A DNA stretch of 64,000 nt, taken from positions 2,976,001-3,040,000 of the forward strand of contig NZ_JAUCES010000005.1 in NCBI RefSeq assembly GCF_030348825.1, read 5' to 3'. A program made the translations under genes and the position numbers. The notes under the pieces are model-generated. The model was not told where the DNA came from, ran no database searches, and saw only the letters and a list, made by a program, of their open reading frames with translations. This DNA comes from Fictibacillus sp. b24 (GTDB lineage: Bacteria; Bacillota; Bacilli; Bacillales; Fictibacillaceae). Positions 18,449-26,510 of this stretch are shown in pieces. The number at the start of each line of letters is the position of its first letter. The stretch's first letter is position 1.

Positions 18449-18462
18449 TGTATGCGTTTTCA
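18449..18462. promoter_or_regulatory. Candidate cre site (CcpA)
   Basis: Read on the minus strand: TGAAAACGCATACA, close to the cre consensus. It lies about 50 bp upstream of the hydrolase -10. Confidence 0.6.
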
Positions 18463-18592
18463 TAGATAACAGTATAAAGGTACGAGAAAAATGATAATAA
18501 CAGGAAGCTGAAGTGTAGTTTTAGGAAAATAAAGGATAAGAATCGTTTTTATAGAAGAATTATTAAAAGGATAAAAATTGGAGGCTATTCCT

Positions 18593-19234
18593 ATGCAAGT
18601 AAAATCTGGACACGTCTTAGGGTACAAAAATATGAAAGTACCTTATCTAATACAAAGCAAAGCAGAATCACCAAAAGGATTGGCCATCTTCCTGCCCGGC
18701 ATTGGTTATACAATGAGAAACCCGCTACTTCACTTTTCATCAGGATCCTTTTTAAATAGAGGATATGATGTTTTGCACATTAATTATCTATATTATACCG
18801 AGGAATATGATGCATTCACTATCGATGAACTTAAGACTGCCTTACTACAAGATGTAACATCTATTTTAAATGACGTTTTAACTTCTATGGACTACAGCTC
18901 TTATTACTTGTTAGGAAAATCATTTGGTACGCTAGCCATGTCAACTGCTTTAGAGTTTGAGCAGCTTCAAAACGCGAAGACTGTGTGGTTAACACCAAAT
19001 TTAAAAGACGAAACAGTTATGCATGCCATGATGACTAGCAGTCAAAAAGGACTTTGTATCATTGGAGACAAAGATCCATTCTACGATTCAGAGAAAATAG
19101 AGCAGTTAATGAGAAACAAAAATGTGGAGTATGTTATCCCTACAGGTGTTAATCATGCACTTGAGGTAGACAATGATATCTTTAAGTCCATGGACAGCGT
19201 TAAAAGTGCTATACAAAGTATAAATAATTTTTAA
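18593..19234 (+). CDS. Alpha/beta hydrolase family protein
   Basis: About 213 residues, cytoplasmic. IFLPGIGYTM near residues 31-40 forms the oxyanion region, GKSFG near residue 110 is the nucleophile elbow with Ser, GDKDPFY carries the acid, and NHALE holds the likely catalytic His. The ATG at 18593 is chosen over the in-frame TTG at 18578 because GGAGG at 18580-18584 is 8 nt upstream. The substrate is unknown. A DinB-family gene follows 35 nt downstream and may be co-transcribed. Confidence 0.82.
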   Translation: MQVKSGHVLGYKNMKVPYLIQSKAESPKGLAIFLPGIGYTMRNPLLHFSSGSFLNRGYDVLHINYLYYTEEYDAFTIDELKTALLQDVTSILNDVLTSMDYSSYYLLGKSFGTLAMSTALEFEQLQNAKTVWLTPNLKDETVMHAMMTSSQKGLCIIGDKDPFYDSEKIEQLMRNKNVEYVIPTGVNHALEVDNDIFKSMDSVKSAIQSINNF

Positions 19235-19269
19235 TAGATTCATACATATGGAAGAATGAGGTGCATTAG

Positions 19270-19785
19270 ATGAACTTTCAACGTAAAGAAGCTCTCGAAA
19301 TTTTGGAACGCACACCAGAGATTTTGACACACTTGTTATCTGGTTTGTCACATGACTGGTTAACTGGCAACGAAGGCGATGAGTCGTGGAATTCACTTGA
19401 AGTGGTTGCTCATCTGATTGAATGCGAGAAGAATAATTGGATTCCTCGTGTATCTACCATTCTTTCAAGTAATGAAATTCAAGCCCTCCCTCCTTTTAAC
19501 CGGTTTTCCCACTTAGGAATGGACATGAAGTTGGATAAACTTTTATTAGAGTTTAAGCAGTGCCGACAGGAGAGTCTACTACAATTAAACACTATTCTTA
19601 CAAGTAACTCTGATTTTGAAAAAACGGGACTTCACCCTGAGTTTGGGTCTGTTACATTAAAACAGCTGCTTTCAACATGGGTTGTGCATGATTTGACTCA
19701 CTTGAACCAGATTACGAGAGTGTTCGCTAAACGATATCAAGATGATGTTGGTCCGTGGAAAGCTTATTTAAGCATATTAAAGTAA
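19270..19785 (+). CDS. DinB family protein
   Basis: A 171-residue four-helix-bundle protein of the DinB/DfsB-like superfamily. The metal-binding His pattern is visible: His in VVAHLIECEKNNW near residue 46 and the pair in VVHDLTHLNQ near residues 141-145. Bacillaceae have many paralogues, some being thiol transferases; the function of this one is unknown. It has GAGGTG 8 nt before the ATG and its own terminator. A second DinB gene is at 31242-31715. Confidence 0.87.
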   Translation: MNFQRKEALEILERTPEILTHLLSGLSHDWLTGNEGDESWNSLEVVAHLIECEKNNWIPRVSTILSSNEIQALPPFNRFSHLGMDMKLDKLLLEFKQCRQESLLQLNTILTSNSDFEKTGLHPEFGSVTLKQLLSTWVVHDLTHLNQITRVFAKRYQDDVGPWKAYLSILK

Positions 19786-19786
19786 A

Positions 19787-19816
19787 ACGTTTCCTGTCGG
19801 GAACGTATTTTTTTTT
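19787..19816 (+). terminator. Terminator after the DinB gene
   Basis: ACGTTTCC / GGGAACGT stem with TGTC loop (19787-19806), then a ten-base A/T-rich T-run. Confidence 0.88.
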
Positions 19817-19907
19817 ATAAAAAAAGGGAAATTATGGTTTAAGGCGAATGTATTTAACTTTATTAGATAAAAAAAGAGAGATTAAGAGTTATAGGGGGAA
19901 AAATTTC

Positions 19908-20861
19908 ATGTTACTTCTTGCTGTTCGGCGGACGGTTTATTTCTTGCTGCCTATTGTTGGTGTGTTTTTTATCGGGGCACTGCCCTATCTTTTTTTCAGC
20001 AACGTTAAAGGTATTGAGGCAGTTGCACGTTTACTTGAATCTGGTGCAATACAAAATGCTTTATTTTTAAATCAAGATCTTGGGCTGTTTTTCGGTCCTT
20101 ATCTAGACAATATCGGTTCGTTAATGATGAGATTAATCACATTCTCAAATGTGGAGTATTATGAGTATCAGCAGGTCAAACTTCTGTTTCCTACCATACT
20201 AACTCCTTTCTATTATTCTTTTAGGCTAGTAATCGGGGCATTTTTGCTAGCTATAGCATCCTCCTTAATTTTTGCATTAATTGTAAAAATACTACCTAAT
20301 AAAATACAAAAAGCATTTCGTTTTCTCTTCTTTTCATTAGAATCACTGCCAGACATCTTTCTTGTCGTGATGATTCAATACGGTATGATTTTATATTTAC
20401 GAAATACGGGGCATCTCTTATTTCCGATCGTTCACAGCAACCAAAATCCCAGTTATTTCATTCCCATTTTTTGTTTGGCCATAATTCCAACTTTGTTCTT
20501 AACAAGAACACTTTTATTTTTGCTAGATGATGAGGATTCAAAAACATATGTTGAGTTTGCACGTGCAAAGGGGCTAAGATATGCTCTTGTTCTTTATATT
20601 CACATGCTTAGAAACTCACTTCTCAGTCTTTTCTATTATTCTAAGACTGTATATTGGCTTCTTATTTCTACCCTCTTTATGGTTGAAACAATTATGGCGG
20701 TACCAGGCATTACAGATTTCATGCTTGACAATGGACCAACAACGCCTGAGGTCATCACGGTAAGTATTTTGTTAATGTTTGTGCCATTCTATTTATTATT
20801 TACAGTCACCTCTTTTGTTCTTGAACTTAAATTAGGACGTACAGAAGAGGAGGCGGCTTAA
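19908..20861 (+). CDS. Oligopeptide-type ABC transporter permease (OppB-like)
   Basis: A membrane permease of about 317 residues of the dipeptide/oligopeptide/nickel class. It has an N-terminal helix, then the permease domain with the loop TYVEFARAKGLRYALVLYIH (the OppB EAA-like loop) near residues 210-229. ATG 19908 is preferred over the in-frame ATG at 19848 because AGGGGG lies 9 nt before it. It is followed at once by an OppC-like gene; no binding protein or ATPase is adjacent. It is slightly divergent from standard OppB. Confidence 0.87.
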   Translation: MLLLAVRRTVYFLLPIVGVFFIGALPYLFFSNVKGIEAVARLLESGAIQNALFLNQDLGLFFGPYLDNIGSLMMRLITFSNVEYYEYQQVKLLFPTILTPFYYSFRLVIGAFLLAIASSLIFALIVKILPNKIQKAFRFLFFSLESLPDIFLVVMIQYGMILYLRNTGHLLFPIVHSNQNPSYFIPIFCLAIIPTLFLTRTLLFLLDDEDSKTYVEFARAKGLRYALVLYIHMLRNSLLSLFYYSKTVYWLLISTLFMVETIMAVPGITDFMLDNGPTTPEVITVSILLMFVPFYLLFTVTSFVLELKLGRTEEEAA

Positions 20862-20862
20862 G

Positions 20863-21891
20863 ATGTCCGTTTGGAAAAGCCCACTCTTTTTGACTGGTTT
20901 TTTGGTTATTGTTTCGCTCTTTTTGGGAAGCATCATTTACTCTCATTACGTTCCAAATGATAAGCAGCCCGTAATGCAGATTCGGTACGATGAAAATAGA
21001 AATATCATCGATGGAGCACCAATTGCACCTCATAAAGATATGCCATTTGGAACGGATCGTTTCGGCGTTAGTATTTTGCATAAAGTGCTGGATGGCGCTA
21101 AATACACGCTCGGCATTGCATTTTTCATTGCATTTGCTAGATTATTCTTCGGAACGATCTTAGGCCTGTTAATTAGCCAGATGCCGAAGTTCATTCTAAA
21201 ATCTATGAGTAAACTCTTTGAATCGTTTTATTATGCGCCTGCAACTATTATTGCCTATTTGCTTCTGTTTCCTGTACTTCAGATTTTCACATGGGCAGTA
21301 ACACGAGAAGCACAGACGATATTTGCTATCATCCTATTGGTAATTATCGCGATTCCACCCGTTATGGTTACAGTGGCGAGCGAGACTTCCAAGTTTTTAG
21401 AAAATGAGTTTATCTCGTCAGTAAAAGTACTGGGAGGAGGCAGGTTCCACACACTTCGTAAACACGTTTTGCCTTACTTACGGCCGCGTTTAGGAATTTT
21501 GTATAGTCAGCAGCTGATTGCTACTCTTTTACTGGCCGCGCATCTTGGAATTTTACAAGTGTTTATTGGTGGAACGGACTTTATTACACTTGATCCGTTA
21601 GAAAACAATACTGTACCTGTAGCGATGATCAACGAGTGGTCGAGCATGATCGGTGCAAACTACTATCAGATCCGTGGTGACCGTTGGATTGTTTTCGCTC
21701 CACTTGCAGGATTTGCCGTAACGATCCTTGCACTGAACTTCATGGTAGAAGCGATGAAACGCCAATACCTTGAACAAGGTGCTTATAAGAAGAAAAGCCG
21801 TCGTGTTCGTAAAGGTAAAACTCCTGTACAGATGAAAAAATTATCTCAAGAGCAGTTTGAAAGAATAATGAAAACGGGGACTGACGGTTAA
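20863..21891 (+). CDS. Oligopeptide-type ABC transporter permease (OppC-like)
   Basis: A 342-residue permease: one N-terminal helix, an extracytoplasmic segment (HKDMPFGTDRFGVSILHKVL, the OppC-type GTDxxGxD signature in altered form), then five helices with the loop EFISSVKVLGGGRFHTLRKH. It starts 1 nt after the OppB-like stop, with GAGGAGG inside the upstream gene; the two are surely co-translated and form a heterodimer. The ATPase and ligand-binding partner must come from elsewhere, if this is a transporter at all. Confidence 0.87.
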   Translation: MSVWKSPLFLTGFLVIVSLFLGSIIYSHYVPNDKQPVMQIRYDENRNIIDGAPIAPHKDMPFGTDRFGVSILHKVLDGAKYTLGIAFFIAFARLFFGTILGLLISQMPKFILKSMSKLFESFYYAPATIIAYLLLFPVLQIFTWAVTREAQTIFAIILLVIIAIPPVMVTVASETSKFLENEFISSVKVLGGGRFHTLRKHVLPYLRPRLGILYSQQLIATLLLAAHLGILQVFIGGTDFITLDPLENNTVPVAMINEWSSMIGANYYQIRGDRWIVFAPLAGFAVTILALNFMVEAMKRQYLEQGAYKKKSRRVRKGKTPVQMKKLSQEQFERIMKTGTDG

Positions 21892-21900
21892 GCATTTAAT

Positions 21901-21942
21901 AAGACTCGTGAAGGTGAAAGTTGGCCTGTGCGAGTCTTTTTT
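21901..21942 (+). terminator. Terminator after the permease pair
   Basis: AAGACTCG / CGAGTCTT stem (21901-21908, 21931-21938) with a long loop, then TTTTT. Confidence 0.82.
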
Positions 21943-21972
21943 GTTGCGGGCATTTAGGGGGAGATGTCGAAA

Positions 21973-22076
21973 ATCGGATAAAAATTTTTATGCGCGGATA
22001 TAATCGGTTTATACGCGGAATTATTTTTAATTACCGCGGAATTATCTCGAGTTACCGCGGAAATTGCGCCTATCAC
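21973..22076. repeat. Tandem array of degenerate 21-bp units (array 2)
   Basis: CGCGGA heads begin at 21993, 22014, 22035 and 22056, exactly 21 bp apart. A degenerate head (ATCGGA) at 21973 precedes them. Each unit is CGCGGA + A/T-rich body ending TTAC or TATA. The array starts 31 bp after the permease terminator. The open frame 21921-22244 crosses it but lacks a ribosome site and looks spurious. The rest of 21892-22284 shows nothing else. Confidence 0.85.
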
Positions 22077-22284
22077 ATTGGAGGTGTTCGTGTAGAACGC
22101 ACACCTACTCTTAATGTACTCTTCCACCGCACGCCGCCGAAAAGCGAGCATCTGAAAGGGAAGTCTACCACTTTCAAGAACAACAATGTTTGCAAAAACA
22201 GCCTAATAAAAAACAAAGGAATGTTTCTGCTTTACGTGGAATAGAGGAATATAGAGAATAGACCGCTAGAAGGAGTGAGCGTTT

Positions 22285-22614
22285 TTGAGTGAAGCAGATT
22301 ACAACGTGATTTTTTACACACTTTACCTTCTGCTAGGATTGCCGATCAGCTATAAATATGCAAAGTTTACCGTCACACATACAGGAATGGTACTTCCTCA
22401 CTTTTTTGTCAGCTTAATGATTAATTTATGTGTTGGAGCCGTTGGCATCGTTGGCTGGATATTCTTTTCGGTTAAGGTCTCGAGAGCCTTTACACTTGGC
22501 GGAATCTATCTTGGTGCCTGGATTACTTCATTCAGCCTTTCTATCCTTTTAGCCTTGCTTCTTATCAAACGAAAATCCATGTTACAAACATTTCACTGTA
22601 AGTGGCCCGCCTAA
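22285..22614 (+). CDS. Small integral membrane protein
   Basis: A 109-residue protein with three predicted membrane helices (about residues 7-22, 34-60 and 68-94) and a basic C-terminus. It starts at TTG 22285 with AAGGAG 9 nt upstream. I do not recognise the family. It is a single gene, ending at a bidirectional terminator shared with the flavohemoglobin gene. Confidence 0.65.
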   Translation: MSEADYNVIFYTLYLLLGLPISYKYAKFTVTHTGMVLPHFFVSLMINLCVGAVGIVGWIFFSVKVSRAFTLGGIYLGAWITSFSLSILLALLLIKRKSMLQTFHCKWPA

Positions 22615-22647
22615 AAAACACCTTCCCGCATTAGAGGAAGGTGTTTT
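22615..22647. terminator. Bidirectional terminator
   Basis: AAAACACCTTCC / GGAAGGTGTTTT perfect 12-bp stem with a 9-nt loop between convergent genes. Confidence 0.92.
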
Positions 22648-22653
22648 AACTTA

Positions 22654-23865
22654 TTAAGCTTTTACTCTTTCTTTTTCTAGGTCACTTGCTGGTCCAAAGA
22701 ATTCAAAATGAATATTTTCTTGCGGTACGTTCAACTCTTGTAAAGCTGAGTTAATGGCTTTCATAAAAGGAACCGGTCCACAGAAGTAGTATGCTGTTTC
22801 TTCTTTAAGCGGCAATACTTCTTTCAGCCATTCTCGATCGATATAACCTGTTTTCGCATAACCAAAATCCTCTTCTTGCGGCTTTTCATACACGAAATGG
22901 ATAGTGATGTTATTAGAATCTGCTGCAGCTTCTAACACTTCTTTCTTTAAAGCATGCGTTTGTCCGTTAATAGCTGCATGAATAAAGGTAACTTCACGTT
23001 TTGGCTGTTTTTCAGCTGAAGTTTTCAACATGCTTACCATCGGTGTTAAACCAACACCTCCACTGATCAGTACCACAGGTTTTTCACTGTTTGTATCTAA
23101 GTAAAAGTCACCTGCTGGTGCACTTAAGTAAAGAATGTCACCTTCTTTAACTCCTTCGTGCAGGTATACAGACACGATTCCATCCTTTGTATGCATACCT
23201 GATTCTTTTTTTACAGAAATACGGTAGTGCTCTTTTCCTTTTGCATCTGAAAGACTGTACTGGCGAATATGTGTGTTTCTTTCACCAGGAATATCCATTC
23301 TGACACTCAGATACTGGCCAGGTTGAAAATCGCTAAGTCGCCCTCCATCTTGTGGTTTTAAATAAAAGGATGTAATGACACTGCTCTCTTCTACTTTTCT
23401 TACTACTTCAAATGGTTTGAAACCTTCCCATCCCGCTTCTTCATACATGTTACGTTCGACCCCAATAAAGACATCAGCAATAACACCGTATGCTTCAGCC
23501 CATGCGTTAATGATGTCGTCCGTTGCCGCGTCACCAAGAACGTCTTTAATTGCGAGCAATAAGTTTTCACCAACAACAGGATAATGTTCAGGTTTCACAC
23601 CTAAACTTCTATGCTTGTGTGCGATCTGCTTAACGACTGGAATGATCGTTTCAAGCTTATCGATGTTAGCTGCAGCTGCATAAACGGTGTTCGCCAGTGC
23701 TGCTTGCTGGAGGCCTTTTTTCTGGTTAGCATGGTTAAAGATATTTAACAGTTCGGGATGCTTCTGAAATAGCATTTCATAAAAACGGGAAGTGATCGCT
23801 TCTCCGTGTACTTTCAATACAGGTACGGTTGACTTAATGATTTCAATCGTTCTTGCTTGTAACAT
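22654..23865 (-). CDS. hmp: Flavohemoglobin (nitric oxide dioxygenase)
   Basis: A 403-residue cytoplasmic enzyme that oxidises nitric oxide to nitrate using O2 and NAD(P)H. The globin domain covers residues 1-140 (TSRFYEMLFQ with the distal-side Tyr, proximal His in NIFNHANQ), the FAD domain about 150-260 (RQYSLSDA), and the NAD(P) domain about 265-400 (GGVGLTPM, YFCGPVPFM). ATG 23865 is preferred over the in-frame upstream ATG at 23940 because GGGGG lies just before it and homologues start here. It is a single gene with an Fnr-like box upstream. Confidence 0.95.
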   Translation of the reverse strand: MLQARTIEIIKSTVPVLKVHGEAITSRFYEMLFQKHPELLNIFNHANQKKGLQQAALANTVYAAAANIDKLETIIPVVKQIAHKHRSLGVKPEHYPVVGENLLLAIKDVLGDAATDDIINAWAEAYGVIADVFIGVERNMYEEAGWEGFKPFEVVRKVEESSVITSFYLKPQDGGRLSDFQPGQYLSVRMDIPGERNTHIRQYSLSDAKGKEHYRISVKKESGMHTKDGIVSVYLHEGVKEGDILYLSAPAGDFYLDTNSEKPVVLISGGVGLTPMVSMLKTSAEKQPKREVTFIHAAINGQTHALKKEVLEAAADSNNITIHFVYEKPQEEDFGYAKTGYIDREWLKEVLPLKEETAYYFCGPVPFMKAINSALQELNVPQENIHFEFFGPASDLEKERVKA

Positions 23866-23898
23866 GTCAATTCCCCCTTGAGTTCTTTTTACAACTCT

Positions 23899-23941
23899 AT
23901 CGTAAAAGAAATACAAAAGGGTATATGTGATTTTAATCACT
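23899..23941 (-). promoter_or_regulatory. Candidate Fnr/Crp-family box and -10 of hmp
   Basis: TGTGA-N6-TCACT dyad at 23926-23941 (plus-strand reading). A minus-strand -10-like TACGAT lies at 23904-23899. If transcription starts at 23892, the dyad is centred at -41.5, the class II activator position. B. subtilis Fnr uses TGTGA-N6-TCACA/T sites. Confidence 0.6.
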
Positions 23942-23974
23942 TTTCCTTTGGACGTTTTGTGAACTTAAATAGAG

Positions 23975-24466
23975 CTAATTACTTAGCCATGCTTCTGCTT
24001 TCTGCTGCAATTCGTCTTGGAGACCTGCCAAATTCCCTGTATCATTCAAAGCTTGCGCGGCATACTTTCGCGGAAAAATCTTGTATAGCGTGTTTTTAAA
24101 GTCATCTCCATCACTAGGCTCTTTGTAATAGGAAACGACATATTTCCCATTCTCATCTTTGAGCTTGATGACAGCAGGAACGGAATGTCCAGACTGTCCT
24201 TCCGTTTTTGTTTCCTTATTAAAACCACTGTATAACGAATACAAATAGACGGTTGTTACGTTCCCTATTTTCTTGGCACCATAGATTTTGTGGACTTCAA
24301 ACTGTTCTTCCGTTTTCATATAAGCTTTTTCATAATAATGAATAATATAGTCTGAAATTGCCTCGTTCATTTCAGAAGTCACTTCAACAGCTGAAGACCG
24401 ATCCATCGCGTTGCATCCTGTTAATAAAAGGATAATCAAAAGCATTCTTATAAATCCAGATTGCAT
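23975..24466 (-). CDS. Putative lipoprotein
   Basis: A 163-residue protein with a type II signal peptide and lipobox LLTGC (Cys near residue 18). The mature part is polar and rich in Tyr and Lys, with YIIHYYEKAY near the middle. I do not recognise the family. It is 16 nt behind the membrane-protein gene 24483-24929 on the same strand, so the two form a small operon. Confidence 0.72.
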   Translation of the reverse strand: MQSGFIRMLLIILLLTGCNAMDRSSAVEVTSEMNEAISDYIIHYYEKAYMKTEEQFEVHKIYGAKKIGNVTTVYLYSLYSGFNKETKTEGQSGHSVPAVIKLKDENGKYVVSYYKEPSDGDDFKNTLYKIFPRKYAAQALNDTGNLAGLQDELQQKAEAWLSN

Positions 24467-24482
24467 TCACTTCCCCACTTTC

Positions 24483-24929
24483 TTAAGACAAATCTTTGCC
24501 CCACAGCATTTGAAGAAAATTCATGTAAAATGTAATAAGTACGGAAACAATCAGCAATGAAACTGGAATAAAGCGATATAGGTCCACTCGGAAAATCGTG
24601 TAGATGATTATTCCAAACGAGATAGCTGCTGCACCATAATAAACATAAAACATTGGGTACACTGAAAATGGCCCTAAGAACAAGCCTAATACAGCAAACT
24701 GAACGCAAAACATGAGAATAGAAAATAGAATCCACTTTTCCTTACCTTTTGTTTTGAGAGCACCGATTAATGCGAAGACTCCCGCTCCAAAAATAATGAG
24801 CATTAGCGCCCATTCATAAAGAAAGAACAGGTTTTCGTGATTAACTGCAAAAAAATAACCCATTAATGAAATTGGAATGACAACGAGCAGAAGGTACGAA
24901 CTTCTTTTTACATATTGAATTGCCTGCAT
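24483..24929 (-). CDS. Integral membrane protein of unknown function
   Basis: A 148-residue protein with five predicted helices spanning nearly the whole chain. ATG 24929 has GAGGGGG about 6 nt upstream. It is probably co-transcribed with the downstream lipoprotein, which suggests a shared envelope function. I do not recognise a family motif. Confidence 0.7.
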   Translation of the reverse strand: MQAIQYVKRSSYLLLVVIPISLMGYFFAVNHENLFFLYEWALMLIIFGAGVFALIGALKTKGKEKWILFSILMFCVQFAVLGLFLGPFSVYPMFYVYYGAAAISFGIIIYTIFRVDLYRFIPVSLLIVSVLITFYMNFLQMLWGKDLS

Positions 24930-25109
24930 ACTGTATCCCCCTCAACTATGATTTTCACAACTATTTTACCATTTTATGGGTTATAAAAGTTCTATTCTTT
25001 CAAACTATTCAAACGACTTTAAAATAATATGATAAAATTGAGTAACACAAAACTTAACTTAGTGAAGAAATATGATAATAGAAGGATGCTGCGAGGAGTT
25101 GAAAGATCG

Positions 25110-25958
25110 TTGAAAAGATCCTTTCTTAAATATAACAATAAAAAAGTCCACCTAACGGAATGGGGGGAAGAACATAAACCAACAATCATATGCTTACATG
25201 GACTAGGCAGTACAAGCCTCAGCTTTTTGGAGATAGCTGAACGTTTGAAAAATGATTTCAGACTGATAGCGTTTGATGCTCCTGGACACGGAAAATCGGA
25301 CAGATTTGATTCTGCTGAAGAATATGAGATGCCTAGACTTGTAGAATGGCTTCATGGTTTGCTGCAGCAGCTAAATGTAAGCGATTTCTATTTCCTGACC
25401 CATTCTTGGGGAAGTTTCTTATCTCTTCATTACTTGGCCAAGTATTCGAATCAAGTAATCGACACCATCCTAATCGATGGCGGCTATCAAACAAAACGCG
25501 TTTGGTCTTCATCACTAGAAGAAGAAATGGATCATTATGAAAAAGATTTTGATGAATATGTTTTTGGTTCTTGGGATGCTTTTTATCAAGCAGAAAAAGA
25601 AAATTATTTAACGTGGAGCCCTTTAAAAGAAATTGCTGTTAAAGACTTAGGTGTAGAACGGGACGGCAAAGTTTGCTGGCATGCAAAAGGTGAAACTGCT
25701 CGGCACATCATTCGTGGCATGCATCTGCATGAAACAGAAGATATATATCACCTTCTTCCAAAGGGGATCACGCTGCTAGTCGCCACACTTCCTGAGCGTT
25801 TATCTGAAATCAGACTACAAACCTCTAATGTGTTCAAACAAAATACCCATGGTCATGTAAAGGTATTACCGAATACGACCCATTTATTGCACTGGGACAG
25901 ACCAGAGGTGGTAGTAGAAGAAATTCAAGCCAAATGGCTAACAAAAGTAGGAGGTTAA
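25110..25958 (+). CDS. Alpha/beta hydrolase
   Basis: A protein of about 282 residues. ICLHGLGSTS forms the oxyanion loop, FDAPGHGKSD follows, HSWGSF near residue 103 is the nucleophile elbow, and HLLHWDRP near the end holds the catalytic His. The start is uncertain: TTG 25110 has GAGGAG 11 nt upstream and gives a normal family N-terminus, while the in-frame ATG at 25029 has no ribosome site. The substrate is unknown. It is followed 3 nt later by the 25962 gene. Confidence 0.8.
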   Translation: MKRSFLKYNNKKVHLTEWGEEHKPTIICLHGLGSTSLSFLEIAERLKNDFRLIAFDAPGHGKSDRFDSAEEYEMPRLVEWLHGLLQQLNVSDFYFLTHSWGSFLSLHYLAKYSNQVIDTILIDGGYQTKRVWSSSLEEEMDHYEKDFDEYVFGSWDAFYQAEKENYLTWSPLKEIAVKDLGVERDGKVCWHAKGETARHIIRGMHLHETEDIYHLLPKGITLLVATLPERLSEIRLQTSNVFKQNTHGHVKVLPNTTHLLHWDRPEVVVEEIQAKWLTKVGG

Positions 25959-25961
25959 AAG

Positions 25962-26336
25962 ATGGCACACTTGCTCGTGTATTTTTACAAATTGAAACCA
26001 GAAGTGAAGGAAAAGTTTCTCGAGATTTCCGCTCAAACCAATAAAAAGTTTCAGGAATATGGCGGAGTGACCGAACAAATCTTTAAGTTATCCACTTCCC
26101 CTAAGAACTATGGCATTTCCTCCATTTCAGAAAAACTGCATGTCGAGGAAGATGAGGAGCTCTGGATCGGTCTGCTTCGCTTTCAATCTGAAGAACACGC
26201 GCGAATAACGATGGAGGATTTTGACCGAGATTCCGAAGTAAATGAACTATTGAACGAATTTGTTGTTCATGTTGCTCCACTTGAGAAATTAGTTTTTGGG
26301 GAGTTTGTTTCCGGACAAGAAGTGGTGACAGTTTAA
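25962..26336 (+). CDS. Small ferredoxin-fold protein (antibiotic-monooxygenase-like)
   Basis: A 124-residue cytoplasmic protein that resembles the dimeric alpha-beta barrel group containing DUF1428 and antibiotic-biosynthesis-monooxygenase-like proteins, from its strand-helix pattern and the GGVTEQIFKL segment. No catalytic residue is sure. It lies 3 nt after the alpha/beta hydrolase gene with AGGAGG before its ATG, so the two are surely co-transcribed. Confidence 0.6.
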   Translation: MAHLLVYFYKLKPEVKEKFLEISAQTNKKFQEYGGVTEQIFKLSTSPKNYGISSISEKLHVEEDEELWIGLLRFQSEEHARITMEDFDRDSEVNELLNEFVVHVAPLEKLVFGEFVSGQEVVTV

Positions 26337-26510
26337 AATAAATGAGTATGTCTATTAAAAGACAAATCCACAATCATTTTTGTTCAAAACCGTAAGATCT
26401 TTTATTAAAACCTTACTTCCAAGGTATATTTTTTCAGCATATTAGAACTCTAATATTATCGCTTAAAGAGTTATAATATGGTTAAAATTATTGTGAAGGA
26501 GGTTCTGTAA

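Noticed and set aside
21921-22244. 107-residue plus-strand open frame
   Set aside because: It crosses the 21-bp array and the terminator region, has no ribosome site and shows no protein-like pattern.
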